Shown: positions 43,301 to 53,916, numbered from the stretch's first letter. The stretch: DNA of 64,000 bases from Bacteroidales bacterium (GCA_020438105.1 JAGQVE010000004.1:62001-126000); one strand, 5' to 3'. Numbers and translations: made by a program. The notes: generated by a model not told the origin, from the letters alone.

Positions 43301-44330
43301 AACCCATAACCAGGTTTCAACTATGTCTCTTACTGTTGATATTTCAACCGATGATCAGATTTCATTTTTCTATAAGGTGTCTTCAGAATCCAATTATGAT
43401 TATCTGAACTTTTACATCGACAATGTTTTAAAAGATGGATGGTCAGGCGATGTTGACTGGACCGAGATTGCTTACGATGTTACTGCCGGAACGCATACTT
43501 TTAAGTGGGAATACTCAAAAGACTATTCTGTTTCATCTGGTTCAGATTGCGCCTGGGTTGACTTTATTGTATTTCCACCATTGGCAGGCCTTTCTCCACT
43601 AGGAGTAATGACTGCAGCAAATCCTGTTGAAATTTGTAGTGGTGAATCAACACAACTCAATGCTTATGCAATGGGAGGATCAGGTGAGTATACCTATGAT
43701 TGGATGCCGGAAGAAAGTTTAAATGATCCGAATATTGCCAATCCAATAGCAACTCCTGCTGTAACAACCACCTATTATGTGGTAGTTGATGATGGTGAAA
43801 CATCTGTAACTGGCGAAATTACGGTTGTGGTAAATGCAATACCTGAGCAACCAACAATATCTCAAAATGGAGCTGTTCTTGTTTCCAGTTCGTCAGACGG
43901 AAACCAATGGTATGATTCAAATGGAATGATCCCCGGAGCCAACGCTCAATCATATACCCCTACTTCTACTGATAATTATTATGTGATAGTTACCTCAGGA
44001 GCGGGTTGTGAATCAGAACCTTCAGATTCTTATTATTTCATTTACACCGGTTTGATTGAATTTAAAGAGGACCAAAAAGTAAATATTTATCCAAATCCTT
44101 ATGGTGAGCAATTTACTTTGGATTATACCTTGTCATCCAGGTCAGATGTACATGTATATCTTTATAATTCATTTGGACAAATGCTCAGCGTAATTGAAGA
44201 AGATAATTCGAAACTGGCAGGTAACTATCGCCTCCTTATCGATGCTTCAAGATATAATACAGGTATTTACTACCTGAAAATTGAAACGAATGACTACTCT
44301 GTTATTCGACGATTAATTCAAACGAAATAA
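40395..44330 (+). CDS. Gingipain-family (C25) cysteine peptidase with T9SS sorting domain, copy 1
   Basis: A 1311-residue secreted protease precursor. Signal peptide (LLIFAMSFVSTQLFAG); a propeptide to about residue 240 (GYSTVKGEPRLPVIKELIEV); the C25 catalytic domain with VLIVGDIAEVP, YGRFSA, catalytic His458 (NYTAHCSASGWADP) and Cys491 (GNCCSS). The 33-residue His-Cys spacing equals that of Arg-gingipain (His211/Cys244, from memory). Two or three Ig-like domains with repeated DDSNGNNNGVAD/DDGTGNNNGRLDPGE linkers follow, then a MAM-like jelly roll (EDFETGTFEMFEWDLGG) and a type A T9SS domain (IYPNPYGEQF, ending in RRLIQTK). Specificity cannot be read from sequence. A terminator follows, then a paralogue. 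Confidence 0.93.
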   Translation: MKKTTLNGRILLLIFAMSFVSTQLFAGNINVKSGSTELKLTKSTYQEIELTNILTDLEFTRVKTQAGYFTLLTAEDYGYSTVKGEPRLPVIKELIEVPLVADYQIEIISQSFTDVDLNAHGIADYIIPAQAPLSKNIDNPEDVEFIFNQDSYNQNTLLGQEMIQVVDLGIIRGVKMARVEIAPVFYNPVSNQIRVYTDLKLRVKFNNANIAQTVDAKETAYSPFYQAIYNQMINFKPIDGAEFITAEPVTYIIVSDPEFESDLQPFIEWKTMKGFQVVEAYTDNPEVGTTTTSIKNYLQDFYNNPPEGYNPQSFVLIVGDIAEVPTFSGTAGGHVTDLYYFTYDGAGDIYPECFYGRFSASTLSQLQPQIDKTLEYEKYEFPDPSFLDEVVMVAGADGSYATVWGNGQINYGTENYFNAAHGILSHTYLQPEPTGGNYSQNIRNDINNGIAFGNYTAHCSASGWADPSFVINHIAQLTNAHKYPLLIGNCCSSVEFQTTCFGEEILRAADKGALGYVGGSNSTYWDEDYWFGVGYRSNIVANPTYNANNLGAYDRMFHDHGEPLDDWYITQGQVPSAGNLAVTQSGSSMETYYWEIYHLMGDPSVMIYLSQPPATYASYQALMPLSSNTFTVNTEPHAYVAISKDGELNGCALADATGLAEVDMFNPIVVPGEADVVITGQNLMPFIGTVTVASPNGAYVLFDDLEIDDSNGNNNGVADFSEEIMLNISLENLGSLTASNLTATISTDDENVSIVSDTHAWPDIAAGDASMEYAAFTFTINELIPDQHIVNFDMEITDGVDVWNSTFNITLNAPVLIIGSYTIDDGTGNNNGRLDPGETANIIVPNFNEGGCDALSTVAALVSTNPMITVNNATFDLQTIAAGGTVNAIFNITVDPMAQVGEIVSLNYNVESAPYSQSSILGLTIGLIVEDFETGTFEMFEWDLGGDADWQITSSGAYEGEYAAKSGTITHNQVSTMSLTVDISTDDQISFFYKVSSESNYDYLNFYIDNVLKDGWSGDVDWTEIAYDVTAGTHTFKWEYSKDYSVSSGSDCAWVDFIVFPPLAGLSPLGVMTAANPVEICSGESTQLNAYAMGGSGEYTYDWMPEESLNDPNIANPIATPAVTTTYYVVVDDGETSVTGEITVVVNAIPEQPTISQNGAVLVSSSSDGNQWYDSNGMIPGANAQSYTPTSTDNYYVIVTSGAGCESEPSDSYYFIYTGLIEFKEDQKVNIYPNPYGEQFTLDYTLSSRSDVHVYLYNSFGQMLSVIEEDNSKLAGNYRLLIDASRYNTGIYYLKIETNDYSVIRRLIQTK

Positions 44331-44345
44331 TGATGTAACATAATT

Positions 44346-44380
44346 GAAATCTCCTGGTAATAACGGGAGATTTCTTATTT
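44346..44380 (+). terminator. Probable terminator between the C25 genes
   Basis: A 9-bp stem (44346-44354 with 44366-44374), an 11-nt loop and the T-rich tail TTATTTT. The tail is imperfect, so read-through into the second peptidase is possible. Confidence 0.6.
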
Positions 44381-44396
44381 TAAAATCTTTGCTCAG

Positions 44397-47300
44397 ATGA
44401 AAAACTATCTATTATTTTTATTTGTATTCAGCTTTGTAGCTGTTTTTGCAGGCAATGGGTATGAGGTTAATTATAACCAACAATCCAATGGCCATGAACT
44501 CACCTTTACACTTGCTGATTATTCTATTTCGCAGGTAAATATTGAAGGTATGATTTATGCCAAAGTTAATTTTGATGGCAGTGTGGTCACTAAATTAAAG
44601 GGTTTTGCCGAATTGCCTTATATCAGTGCCTCTGTTGAACTTTCGGCAGATAAAAACTATAAACTAAATGTAATTGCAACGACGTATGAAGATATAGCAT
44701 TAAATTCACCAATGCTTCCTTCACGGGGTGTAATCTACAGGAACCAGGATCCTTCATTAATTCCTTATGAAATCAGCCCCAGTTCGATACGCGATGAGTT
44801 TTATCCGCAAAATATTGCCACAGCAACAACTCCATTCATTTTAAGGGATGTTCGTGGAACCACTGTTTATATAAATCCATTCCGATACAATGCAGTTCAA
44901 AATACACTAAGGGTGTACACAGAAGTTATCGTTGAATTGGTTGAGGATCAAACCCCGGCAATTAATCCACTTCCACAAATTACAACTGTTGTAGAACGGG
45001 AAATGGATCCGATTTATCAGTCGGTTTTTATTAATTATAATCTTTCAAAAGATTTAACGATCGGCGAATACGGTGACATTTTTATCGTTTGTACAAGCCG
45101 TGATGAGAGCGCAATGCAGCCCTATATCGACTGGAAAATGGAGAAAGGCTATAAAGTTTATACCGAAACGGTTTCAACCGGAACAAATGCAAAAACAATT
45201 ATACAAAATGCTTACAACAACAATCCGGATATTTTGTATGTATTACTGGTTGGCGACTGGGCCGATATCAAGTCGGATTTGTTAAGCGGATATGCCCCCA
45301 TGGATCCGCAATTGGGTTGTGTAGTTGGAACTGATCAGTTTCCTGACATCACCATTGGAAGGTTTTCGGCTAATTCGGCAAATGATGTTACTACACAAGT
45401 TAATAAAGTGATCCAATATGAAAAAAATCCCGGTAGCGGTTGGTACACTTCTGCTTTAGGTGTTGCATCAAACCAGGGCCCTGGTGATGATAATGAATTG
45501 GATTATCAGCAAATTGATGTGATTTATAACGATAAACTCGATCCATTCACTTATGATTCTTTCTCCACGGCGTACGACCCGACTGGAACTGCTCAAATGG
45601 TTACCAATGCAATTAATGGTGGAGTAAGTATTATTAATTATTGTGGTCACGGATCTGAAACATCATGGGGTTCAACCGGATTCAGTAACAGCCATATTGC
45701 CGGACTTACCAATGGCGATAAACTTCCGTTTATTTTTTCTGTTGCCTGTGTAAATGGTGCTTTCCATTCAGGTGAATGCTTTGCTGAGGCATGGTTGAAA
45801 AAGGTAAATGGTGGTGCCATTGCTACAATGATGTCAACTATTAACCAACCCTGGGATCCACCAATGCGCGGACAGGATTACTTCAATGATGTATTGATAG
45901 GTGGATACGATTATAATGCTCATCCGGGTCAAAATGGTATTAATACAACCGAAGGACGAACTACACTTGGAGCAATTGCATTCAACGGATTGGTTTTAAT
46001 GACCACAGAATCCGGTGGTTCATCCGATTGGGAAACTGCTAAAACCTGGCACCTGTTTGGTGATCCGGCAATACAGCCAAGAACTGCTGAGCCCGGTGCA
46101 TTGAACCTCTCAAATAATGTTGTTTTGGTAGGTGCCGATTTTAATACGATCGTTAACGGACCCGGTGGACCAGTTGAAGGTGCAATGGTTTGTTTGTCGC
46201 AAGATGGTAATTATTATACTGCTATTTCCGATGCAACTGGATCTGTAACTATTGAACAGTCGCTCACTCCGGGAACTGCTAAACTTGTTGTTACGGCCTT
46301 CAATATGGCTACTATTTACGACGAAGTAACCGTTATTCCGCCGGGTGGTGCATATGTGGTGGTAAGTAATACTGTAGTAAATGATGAGGGAGGAAATAAT
46401 AACGGACAAGCCGATTATGGTGAAACAGTAATGTTGGATGTTTCTGCTGAAAATGTTGGAACAGATAATGCGATGGGCGTTGAAGCTACAATTACAACCA
46501 CTGACTCCTATGTTTCGATCATTGATGGTACTTATACTTTTGGTGATATAACTGCGGGCAATATCGTTGAGGGAATTGGTGCTTTTGAAATTGAAGTGGC
46601 ACAGGATGCCCCTGATATGCACAATGCAATGTTTGAAATTGAGTTTTCGGATGGAAGTAAATCCTTATGGATCAGCAACCTTTCAGTAACGCTGCACGCA
46701 CCGGTGATGGAAATGGGCGAATATACCATTAATGATGCAAGCGGAAATAACAATGGTAAAATTGATCCGGGCGAAACGGTTCTACTTACCATCAATCTAA
46801 ACAATAATGGTACATCGGATGCTTATAATTTAACGGGTGAAATAAGTTGTGCCGATCCTTATATCAGTATCAACCAGTCAACAGATGATTTTGGTGATAT
46901 TGGAGCAGGAGGAAATGGATCTGCAACCTTTGAATTAACTGCCAACCTGAGTACTCCTGCAGGACATGCCGTTACATTTGATCTTGATTTTACCGGAGAT
47001 ATGGGCTTAAGCGGATCAGGTTCATTGCTCGAAGTTGTTGGCCAGATCCCATTGCTTATTATCGACCTGGATGGAAATACAAACTCCGGAACCGATATGG
47101 AGCAAGCTATGGCAAATAATGATATGGTCGCCGAATATTCAACAAGTATCCCAGCTGATTTAAGTCTTTACTCAACAGTGTTCCTATGCCTTGGCATCTA
47201 TTCCGATAATCATGTATTAACATCTTCTGAAGGACAACAATTAGCCGACTTCCTCAACAATGGAGGAAACCTCTATATGGAAGGTGGTGATACCTGGTAC

Positions 47301-48446
47301 TATGACACACAAACTGCTGTACATAGTATGTTCGGTGTTAATGCAACAGCGGATGGAGGATCCGACCTTAGTACCTTGAATGGTCAGTCAGGAACCTTTA
47401 CCCAAGGTATGTCATTCAGTTACAGTGGCGATAATAACTGGATTGATCATATTGAAGCAAGCGGATCAGCTACTTTGATTTTCCAAAATTCATCCCCATC
47501 CTACGGAACAGGGGTTGCCTATGATGCCGGAACCTATAAAACCATCGCAGCATCCCATGAGTTTGGTGGATTAAATGATGGATCATCACCATCAACAAAA
47601 GAAGAATTGATGCAGGCTTATCTTGAGTTTTTCGGATTTACAAATACATTGCAAGCCAGCTTCTCAAGTGATATCAATGAAGTTTGTGAAAACGGAATAG
47701 TTGAGTTTTATGATATGTCAGCCGGTGATGTGGTTTCATGGTCATGGACATTTGAAGGAGGTACCCCAGGAACATCAACATCGCAGAATCCACAGGTAAT
47801 GTATGATAATGCCGGTTCGTACGATGTAGCGCTTGAGGTTTCCGACGGAAATGAAACAGTTTCTATCACCTTTGAAAATTATATTACCGTAATGACAGCT
47901 CCTGAACAGGCCGCAACTCCTGATGGCGATGCTGAAGTATGTACCAATCAGGTCACTAGCAGTGATTATACTACAAACGGTGCTGCCATGGCTACTTCCT
48001 ACGAATGGTCGATTGAACCGAATGAAGCAGGAACTGTTTCCGGAACCGGAACCACTGCTATGATTACCTGGACACCAAATTGGGAAGGTACTGCAAGTAT
48101 CACTGTTTTGGGGGTAAATGATTGTGGAAATGGTGTAGTATCAGAGCAATATGATGTATTATGCTCAGTATGCACCGGTATAGAAGAACAAAATATTGAA
48201 AAAATTTCTATATATCCTAATCCAAATAATGGTATATTTACCGTCGAATTTGGAAAAGTTCTTATACAAGATGTGACTATTAAGGTGCTCAATACGCTTG
48301 GTCAAACTGTATATGAAGAAGCTGAAGTGTCAGTAAATTCAGGATTTGCAAGGACCATCGATTTGAGTTCAGAATATAAAGGTATGTACTTCCTTGTAAT
48401 CGAAAACTACCAGGGAAGTACTGTAAATCGAATCATTATTCGTTAG
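44397..48446 (+). CDS. Gingipain-family (C25) cysteine peptidase with T9SS sorting domain, copy 2
   Basis: A 1349-residue secreted protease precursor. Signal peptide (LLFLFVFSFVAVFAG), propeptide, then the C25 domain: LLVGDWADI, IGRFSAN, catalytic His418 in NYCGHGSETSWG and Cys451 in SVACVNGAF, both very close to the gingipain text and again 33 residues apart. Ig-like domains with the EGGNNNGQADYGE and ASGNNNGKIDPGE linkers match copy 1. Then comes a segment with IDLDGNTNSGTDMEQAM, a PKD domain (FYDMSAGDVVSWSWTFEGG) and a T9SS domain (IYPNPNNGIF, ending in NRIIIR). The MAM-like domain of copy 1 is absent, so the copies diverged by domain shuffling. Confidence 0.94.
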   Translation: MKNYLLFLFVFSFVAVFAGNGYEVNYNQQSNGHELTFTLADYSISQVNIEGMIYAKVNFDGSVVTKLKGFAELPYISASVELSADKNYKLNVIATTYEDIALNSPMLPSRGVIYRNQDPSLIPYEISPSSIRDEFYPQNIATATTPFILRDVRGTTVYINPFRYNAVQNTLRVYTEVIVELVEDQTPAINPLPQITTVVEREMDPIYQSVFINYNLSKDLTIGEYGDIFIVCTSRDESAMQPYIDWKMEKGYKVYTETVSTGTNAKTIIQNAYNNNPDILYVLLVGDWADIKSDLLSGYAPMDPQLGCVVGTDQFPDITIGRFSANSANDVTTQVNKVIQYEKNPGSGWYTSALGVASNQGPGDDNELDYQQIDVIYNDKLDPFTYDSFSTAYDPTGTAQMVTNAINGGVSIINYCGHGSETSWGSTGFSNSHIAGLTNGDKLPFIFSVACVNGAFHSGECFAEAWLKKVNGGAIATMMSTINQPWDPPMRGQDYFNDVLIGGYDYNAHPGQNGINTTEGRTTLGAIAFNGLVLMTTESGGSSDWETAKTWHLFGDPAIQPRTAEPGALNLSNNVVLVGADFNTIVNGPGGPVEGAMVCLSQDGNYYTAISDATGSVTIEQSLTPGTAKLVVTAFNMATIYDEVTVIPPGGAYVVVSNTVVNDEGGNNNGQADYGETVMLDVSAENVGTDNAMGVEATITTTDSYVSIIDGTYTFGDITAGNIVEGIGAFEIEVAQDAPDMHNAMFEIEFSDGSKSLWISNLSVTLHAPVMEMGEYTINDASGNNNGKIDPGETVLLTINLNNNGTSDAYNLTGEISCADPYISINQSTDDFGDIGAGGNGSATFELTANLSTPAGHAVTFDLDFTGDMGLSGSGSLLEVVGQIPLLIIDLDGNTNSGTDMEQAMANNDMVAEYSTSIPADLSLYSTVFLCLGIYSDNHVLTSSEGQQLADFLNNGGNLYMEGGDTWYYDTQTAVHSMFGVNATADGGSDLSTLNGQSGTFTQGMSFSYSGDNNWIDHIEASGSATLIFQNSSPSYGTGVAYDAGTYKTIAASHEFGGLNDGSSPSTKEELMQAYLEFFGFTNTLQASFSSDINEVCENGIVEFYDMSAGDVVSWSWTFEGGTPGTSTSQNPQVMYDNAGSYDVALEVSDGNETVSITFENYITVMTAPEQAATPDGDAEVCTNQVTSSDYTTNGAAMATSYEWSIEPNEAGTVSGTGTTAMITWTPNWEGTASITVLGVNDCGNGVVSEQYDVLCSVCTGIEEQNIEKISIYPNPNNGIFTVEFGKVLIQDVTIKVLNTLGQTVYEEAEVSVNSGFARTIDLSSEYKGMYFLVIENYQGSTVNRIIIR

Positions 48447-48480
48447 TAGTTTTCATGGTTTAAATTGGTTTTTGGTTAGA

Positions 48481-48512
48481 AGTCCCGCCCTCAAGCGGGA
48501 CTTTCTTTTTTT
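48481..48512 (+). terminator. Rho-independent terminator after the C25 genes
   Basis: A perfect 8-bp G+C-rich stem (48481-48488 with 48495-48502), a 6-nt loop and a run of T (48503-48512). Confidence 0.88.
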
Positions 48513-48540
48513 AGTAAATTCGTTCGATAAATTTTATAGA

Positions 48541-49959
48541 ATGATCAATTCAAACCAGTTCCGCCATAATGCCCATCAATTCGTTGATTGGATGGCCGAT
48601 TACCTTGAACAGGTGGAAAACTTACCAGTAAAATCTCTAGCTAAGCCTGGAGAAATCTTTGAACAAATACCGGGAAATCCGCCAGCTGAAACAGAAAAGA
48701 TTGAGGACATTTTTGAAGATTTTAAGAAAATGATTTTGCCTGGAATGACCCATTGGCAAAGTCCCAATTTTTTTGCCTATTTCCCGGCTAATTCCAGTTA
48801 TCCATCGGTGCTTGCTGAAATGCTCACAGCCACCATGGGTGCCCAGTGTATGATTTGGGCCACTTCGCCGGCTGCTGCCGAACTTGAAGAAAAAACAATG
48901 AACTGGCTCCGCTCAATGATTGGGTTACCTCAGTATTTTACAGGTGTAATCCAGGACACCGCATCCACTGCTACATTAACCGCCTTGCTAACCGCACGTG
49001 AACGAGCAAGTAATTTTGAAATTAACAATAAAGGATTTCAAAATCAAAAATTCAGGATATATTGCTCTTCTGAAACACATTCATCCATCGAAAAAGGAGT
49101 TAAGATTGCGGGATTTGGCAAAGAAAACCTTGTTAAAGTTGATGTGGATGAGTTTTACAGGCTGGATACAGATAAACTTGAAATGGCCATACAGGAAGAT
49201 ATCCAAAAAGGGTTTAATCCTCTTTGTGTGATCGCAACACTTGGAACAACAGGTTCAACAGCCATTGACCCGATAAAAGAAATAGCGGAAATTACCTTAA
49301 AGTATAAAATCTGGTTACATGTGGATGCGGCTTTTGCCGGTTCGGCGCTTATTCTTGATGAATACCGGTGGATGATCAACGGAGTTGAAGCTGTAGATAG
49401 TTTTGTTTTTAATCCTCATAAATGGATGTTTACCAATTTTGATTTGTCAGCCTACTTTGTTATAGATAAGGAAGCCCTGATCAAAACCTTCTCCATTAAT
49501 CCCGAATATTTAAAAACAAACAATGAAGGAGCCGTCAATGATTATCGTGATTGGGGAGTGCCACTTGGCAGGCGATTCCGTGCTCTGAAACTGTGGTTTG
49601 TTATCCGCAATTTTGGTACAAATGGGCTGAAAGCTAAAATCAGAGATCATATCCATTTTGCCTCCTGGCTTGAAAAAGAAATTGATAAACATCCCAATTT
49701 TGAAATAATTACGCCAAGAACACTAAACCTTGTATGTTTCAGGTATAAACCAGCAAATATCAAGGATGAAAATTTATTGAATGAACTGAACCAGTTGCTC
49801 CTTTATCGTGTTAATGAAACGGGTAAAGTTTATATGTCGCATACAAAACTTTCGGAGAAATTTACCTTGCGTATGGTGATTGGTCAAACCAATGTAACAG
49901 AGCAACATGTGAATAATGCCTGGAAATTGATTCAGCAATTTGCTGAAGAGCTTTCGTAA
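48541..49959 (+). CDS. PLP-dependent group II decarboxylase (aromatic amino acid type)
   Basis: A 472-residue enzyme. The start is ATG 48541 (MINSNQFRHNAHQFVDWMADY), which lies just after a terminator; the longer reading would run through that hairpin. PLP lysine is in FNPHKWMFTNFD (near residue 297) and the PLP-ring Asp in LHVDAAFAGSALI. The N-terminal lead and MTHWQSPNFFAYFPAN match aromatic-L-amino-acid decarboxylases (tryptophan, tyrosine, phenylalanine or DOPA). It would make trace amines and CO2. Which amino acid is used is unknown. Confidence 0.9.
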   Translation: MINSNQFRHNAHQFVDWMADYLEQVENLPVKSLAKPGEIFEQIPGNPPAETEKIEDIFEDFKKMILPGMTHWQSPNFFAYFPANSSYPSVLAEMLTATMGAQCMIWATSPAAAELEEKTMNWLRSMIGLPQYFTGVIQDTASTATLTALLTARERASNFEINNKGFQNQKFRIYCSSETHSSIEKGVKIAGFGKENLVKVDVDEFYRLDTDKLEMAIQEDIQKGFNPLCVIATLGTTGSTAIDPIKEIAEITLKYKIWLHVDAAFAGSALILDEYRWMINGVEAVDSFVFNPHKWMFTNFDLSAYFVIDKEALIKTFSINPEYLKTNNEGAVNDYRDWGVPLGRRFRALKLWFVIRNFGTNGLKAKIRDHIHFASWLEKEIDKHPNFEIITPRTLNLVCFRYKPANIKDENLLNELNQLLLYRVNETGKVYMSHTKLSEKFTLRMVIGQTNVTEQHVNNAWKLIQQFAEELS

Positions 49960-50020
49960 ATATAACTGCACCTTGTAACGTAATCCTGTGTTTAGTCGTC
50001 GTACCGGTAAATTGTTGCCA

Positions 50021-50458
50021 ATGAAAATATACTTTATCCTGTTGTTGTTCCTTTTATTCCGATTGAGCTTAAATGCGCAAACCGTGGAAGAGTATCTTGA
50101 TTTTGCAATTAAATACACCGAGGAGCAAAAATTTGATGAAGCCATAAAAACCTGTGATAAATTGCTTGAATTACTTCCCTCCAATGCAGAAATATTTTAC
50201 TTGAGAGGTGTTAATTATTTCCTGAAGGAAAGTTATGAATTAGCCATCACTGATTTTGACAGTACACTCAGCAATAATCCAAACTATACGGATGCATATT
50301 TATACCGTGCAAAAGCTAAACAAGCATTAAAGCAATACTGGAGCGCACTAAGGGATTACAACCGTGCAAAAGACGAAAATTTTTATTCTACTCTTTCTTC
50401 TCTGGCCGGAGATATGGTTTCATCAATTTTCAGGAGATCTGACGAGGAGGATGATTAA
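50021..50458 (+). CDS. Exported TPR protein
   Basis: A 145-residue protein. I choose ATG 50021 since it opens with a signal peptide (MKIYFILLLFLLFRLSLNAQ); the earlier TTG adds a basic stretch before it. About three tetratricopeptide repeats follow (YTEEQKFDEAIKTCDKLLEL and similar). It is a small periplasmic or outer-membrane scaffold of unknown partner. Its end is 1 bp from the convergent lptB stop. Confidence 0.82.
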   Translation: MKIYFILLLFLLFRLSLNAQTVEEYLDFAIKYTEEQKFDEAIKTCDKLLELLPSNAEIFYLRGVNYFLKESYELAITDFDSTLSNNPNYTDAYLYRAKAKQALKQYWSALRDYNRAKDENFYSTLSSLAGDMVSSIFRRSDEEDD

Positions 50459-50459
50459 G

Positions 50460-51185
<726 letters not shown>

Positions 51186-51276
51186 AATCAAAAATTAACC
51201 TGTTCAAAGATAGGCATAACTTTGAATTGAATAAACTTCAATAAACACACGATTATTGTTAAATAAATGGATTGGG

Positions 51277-53754
51277 TTAAAAAGTAAAATAAAGCGACAG
51301 GAAAATAGCGAACTTGTTGATATTGTCATTATCCAAATGTGAAAGCCGCCACACGCCGTCTATCCTTATGATCTTGAAAATATTTTCAATTCCCACCCCG
51401 GCTTCCATATAAGGCCTTTCAAGTGTATGAGTAATTTGTGGCAATTCATTAAAATTTTTATTGTCTTCACTTAAAGTTCCAATTACACCTTTAAAATAGC
51501 CAACTTCCCGCCACTTGAGTTTTCGCATCAGAGGTATCCGGTTGAGGAAAAATCCATCAAAATGGTGAGTGTAGTAAACGCTCACATATTCATCACTCAC
51601 AAATTCGAAATAGTTCATGAGATTATATGCATATTCATCAAACAAAAAAGTTTCATTCCCAGGATGAAGGTGTAAAAGGGGAAAAGGTAAGGTGCCCCAG
51701 GTTTTACCTGTTTCGATCATGTATTTCGACCATCCGAGGTTAAAAACATTAAACCAGTGTTTAATACCCAGGCTCAACCGATGATATTCATACTGGCTGC
51801 CAAAAGCACCCGGAATTCCATATGCATACTCAATGCCCAAAATCGGGTATTTTGTACCAACACTTACCCGGTCAAAATCACCCAATATGAATTTTTCATT
51901 GAATGCAAAACGAGCTTCAAAGCCTATTTCTGTTGTTATGATCTTGTCCTGCGAAACTGTTTCTCCCTCTGAATTTATGATTCTGACTGCATTTTCCTGC
52001 AGTGGTAGGATTTCTTTGAATCTGAAATTCAATTTATTCGAAAAGCCATTGAACCATTCGTGTTCATAGTAAAATTTGTACTCTTCGGTTAATGATAATT
52101 TATCTGCAGGATTTCTACGGAACAGGGCTGCAAATAGAAAATCTTCTCTGAAAGCATTTGGGCTGTTTCCCAGTTGTTCTATCTCATACCTGTAATCGCC
52201 ACCAAATGCCCGGCGTGGATTTTTATTGGGCAAATAAAGAAAGCCGCCACCATACTTAAATCTTTTATCTAAGGTTCCGTAAGCAATATGACCATTAAGC
52301 CGCAGTTGTTCATTAAACTTAGCCGTTGTTCGGCCTCCCAACCTGAACCGGGCGCCCTCAATGGTGTTAAAACTAAGCACTGAAGCATAGGGTCCCAGCT
52401 CTACTTTTCCCATTTCGTAGTAGCCGGTTACTACCGTTTCCACGATGTCAACCCAGGTTTTAAAAGCGGGTAAATTCCGGAGGGTATCCACCATGTGATA
52501 AATCGTCTTCTCGTCTTTGGTCAGGTCTTCATGCCTGTTTTGCTCCCAGAAAGTTTCATCTTTCACGTAAGCCTTATCGCTCACAATTACATTGGTAGGC
52601 TGCGAATAGAATTTTTTATCTTTAATGTCATTAAATACGAATTGCCTGTAGCTGGTAGTTTTTTTGCCAAAGAACCCAAGAATTGTTTCATTGTTTTCAA
52701 ATACATTAAAATCACCTATTCCACCATCCTTGCTGATCATCCAGTATTTTCCGTCAATCAGGTCGAATTCCTGCGATAGTACAAGGTCGTTGATATAATT
52801 GATGTTGGCGTCATCAGCAATTCTAAGTTCAAAAGATTTAATTGCCCAGGTAGAATCATTAACCCAAAAATTTCCAGTAAAAGTGAGCTCTTGTTTCCGG
52901 CGGGGTTTAAACATGATTTGATAACACCACTTGTTCCCCTGAAAAGCACTGTCGACCAGGTAATACCTGTATGTATTTAATCCAAAATTGGCAACAGGGC
53001 TAACAAAGTTCTTTTGGAAAAGGCTGATATAATTATCGTAGATGTCGTATTGCTGGAACATACTTCCCAGGAATTGAAGCACACTTTCATTTTCAACTCC
53101 CGAAACCTTGGCAGCTTTAATTACTTCTTTTTCTGCATGAGGATCCTTGCGAAAGTAAAAATCGGAAAGTGACTCCGACAGGAAAATGGGGAGATAAGTT
53201 TTACCATTGACGGTGGAAGTATCAACATAATCAAAGATAAACTTAAAAGGTCGTAAAATCCTTCTCTCTTTAAAATCGTCAGTAATGTTGTTGGCATCAA
53301 TTTCAATTTTTGTATATGCCTCATATTGGTAAGCCTCAAATTCCTTCGAACGGTTTTTATCTTTATTTTGAATGATCTTTCGCAGAATAATTTCTGCCGG
53401 GTTTTCACCTGCAACGATAACTACTTCGGGTAAATCAATATTGGAAGGCCACAAGGTAAAAGTGACCTGCTGAAAACGAAATTTTGTAATTTTTCTCATT
53501 TGCGGCTGATATCCCATAAAAGAGGCCACAAGGGTATCTGTTGCCTGGCTGGTTTCTATTGAAAACTCACCATTAAAATCAGTAGTAACACCAATGGTGG
53601 TGCCCTTGAAATAAACATTTGCAAATGGAACCGGCTCCTGCGTAGAATTATCAATTACTTTGCCCATGATTTTGGTAACCTGCGACCAGGCACCAGCCAT
53701 CATAAACATCATAATTATGATCAGAATATATTTTCTATATAAATGAAATGCCAT
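51277..53754 (-). CDS. DUF5686 outer-membrane protein with carboxypeptidase-regulatory domain
   Basis: An 825-residue protein with a signal peptide (IIIMMFMMAGAWSQ). Residues 26-110 form a CarboxypepD_reg-like beta-sandwich (IMGKVIDNSTQEPVPFANVY, DFNGEFSIE), the N-terminal domain also found in SusC-type receptors. The rest matches DUF5686: AEIILRKIIQNKDKN, then long beta strands and an end in aromatic residues (FLSLYFTF), as in a beta-barrel outer-membrane protein. It lacks a TonB-dependent plug domain. Function is unknown. It lies 162 bp downstream of kdsD on the same strand, and 91 bp ahead of lptB. Confidence 0.85.
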   Translation of the reverse strand: MAFHLYRKYILIIIMMFMMAGAWSQVTKIMGKVIDNSTQEPVPFANVYFKGTTIGVTTDFNGEFSIETSQATDTLVASFMGYQPQMRKITKFRFQQVTFTLWPSNIDLPEVVIVAGENPAEIILRKIIQNKDKNRSKEFEAYQYEAYTKIEIDANNITDDFKERRILRPFKFIFDYVDTSTVNGKTYLPIFLSESLSDFYFRKDPHAEKEVIKAAKVSGVENESVLQFLGSMFQQYDIYDNYISLFQKNFVSPVANFGLNTYRYYLVDSAFQGNKWCYQIMFKPRRKQELTFTGNFWVNDSTWAIKSFELRIADDANINYINDLVLSQEFDLIDGKYWMISKDGGIGDFNVFENNETILGFFGKKTTSYRQFVFNDIKDKKFYSQPTNVIVSDKAYVKDETFWEQNRHEDLTKDEKTIYHMVDTLRNLPAFKTWVDIVETVVTGYYEMGKVELGPYASVLSFNTIEGARFRLGGRTTAKFNEQLRLNGHIAYGTLDKRFKYGGGFLYLPNKNPRRAFGGDYRYEIEQLGNSPNAFREDFLFAALFRRNPADKLSLTEEYKFYYEHEWFNGFSNKLNFRFKEILPLQENAVRIINSEGETVSQDKIITTEIGFEARFAFNEKFILGDFDRVSVGTKYPILGIEYAYGIPGAFGSQYEYHRLSLGIKHWFNVFNLGWSKYMIETGKTWGTLPFPLLHLHPGNETFLFDEYAYNLMNYFEFVSDEYVSVYYTHHFDGFFLNRIPLMRKLKWREVGYFKGVIGTLSEDNKNFNELPQITHTLERPYMEAGVGIENIFKIIRIDGVWRLSHLDNDNINKFAIFLSLYFTF

Positions 53755-53916
53755 CAGGCCGGTTTAATTGTGTAATGATGCGTTAATATTCGGTTGAAAT
53801 TTCCGGATGATTCTCCCATTTCGTATAATTTATTCAAATTGGATAGTAATTCAACTCCGGAATGTTTGTAAAAATAATGAATGCGTTATAGTAATATGTT
53901 AAATATCAGTTAAATG

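Noticed and set aside
46110..46622. Long antisense open frame inside the second C25 peptidase
   Set aside because: It is a shadow of a strongly coding gene, with no promoter, no recognisable protein and a composition that mirrors the sense codons.
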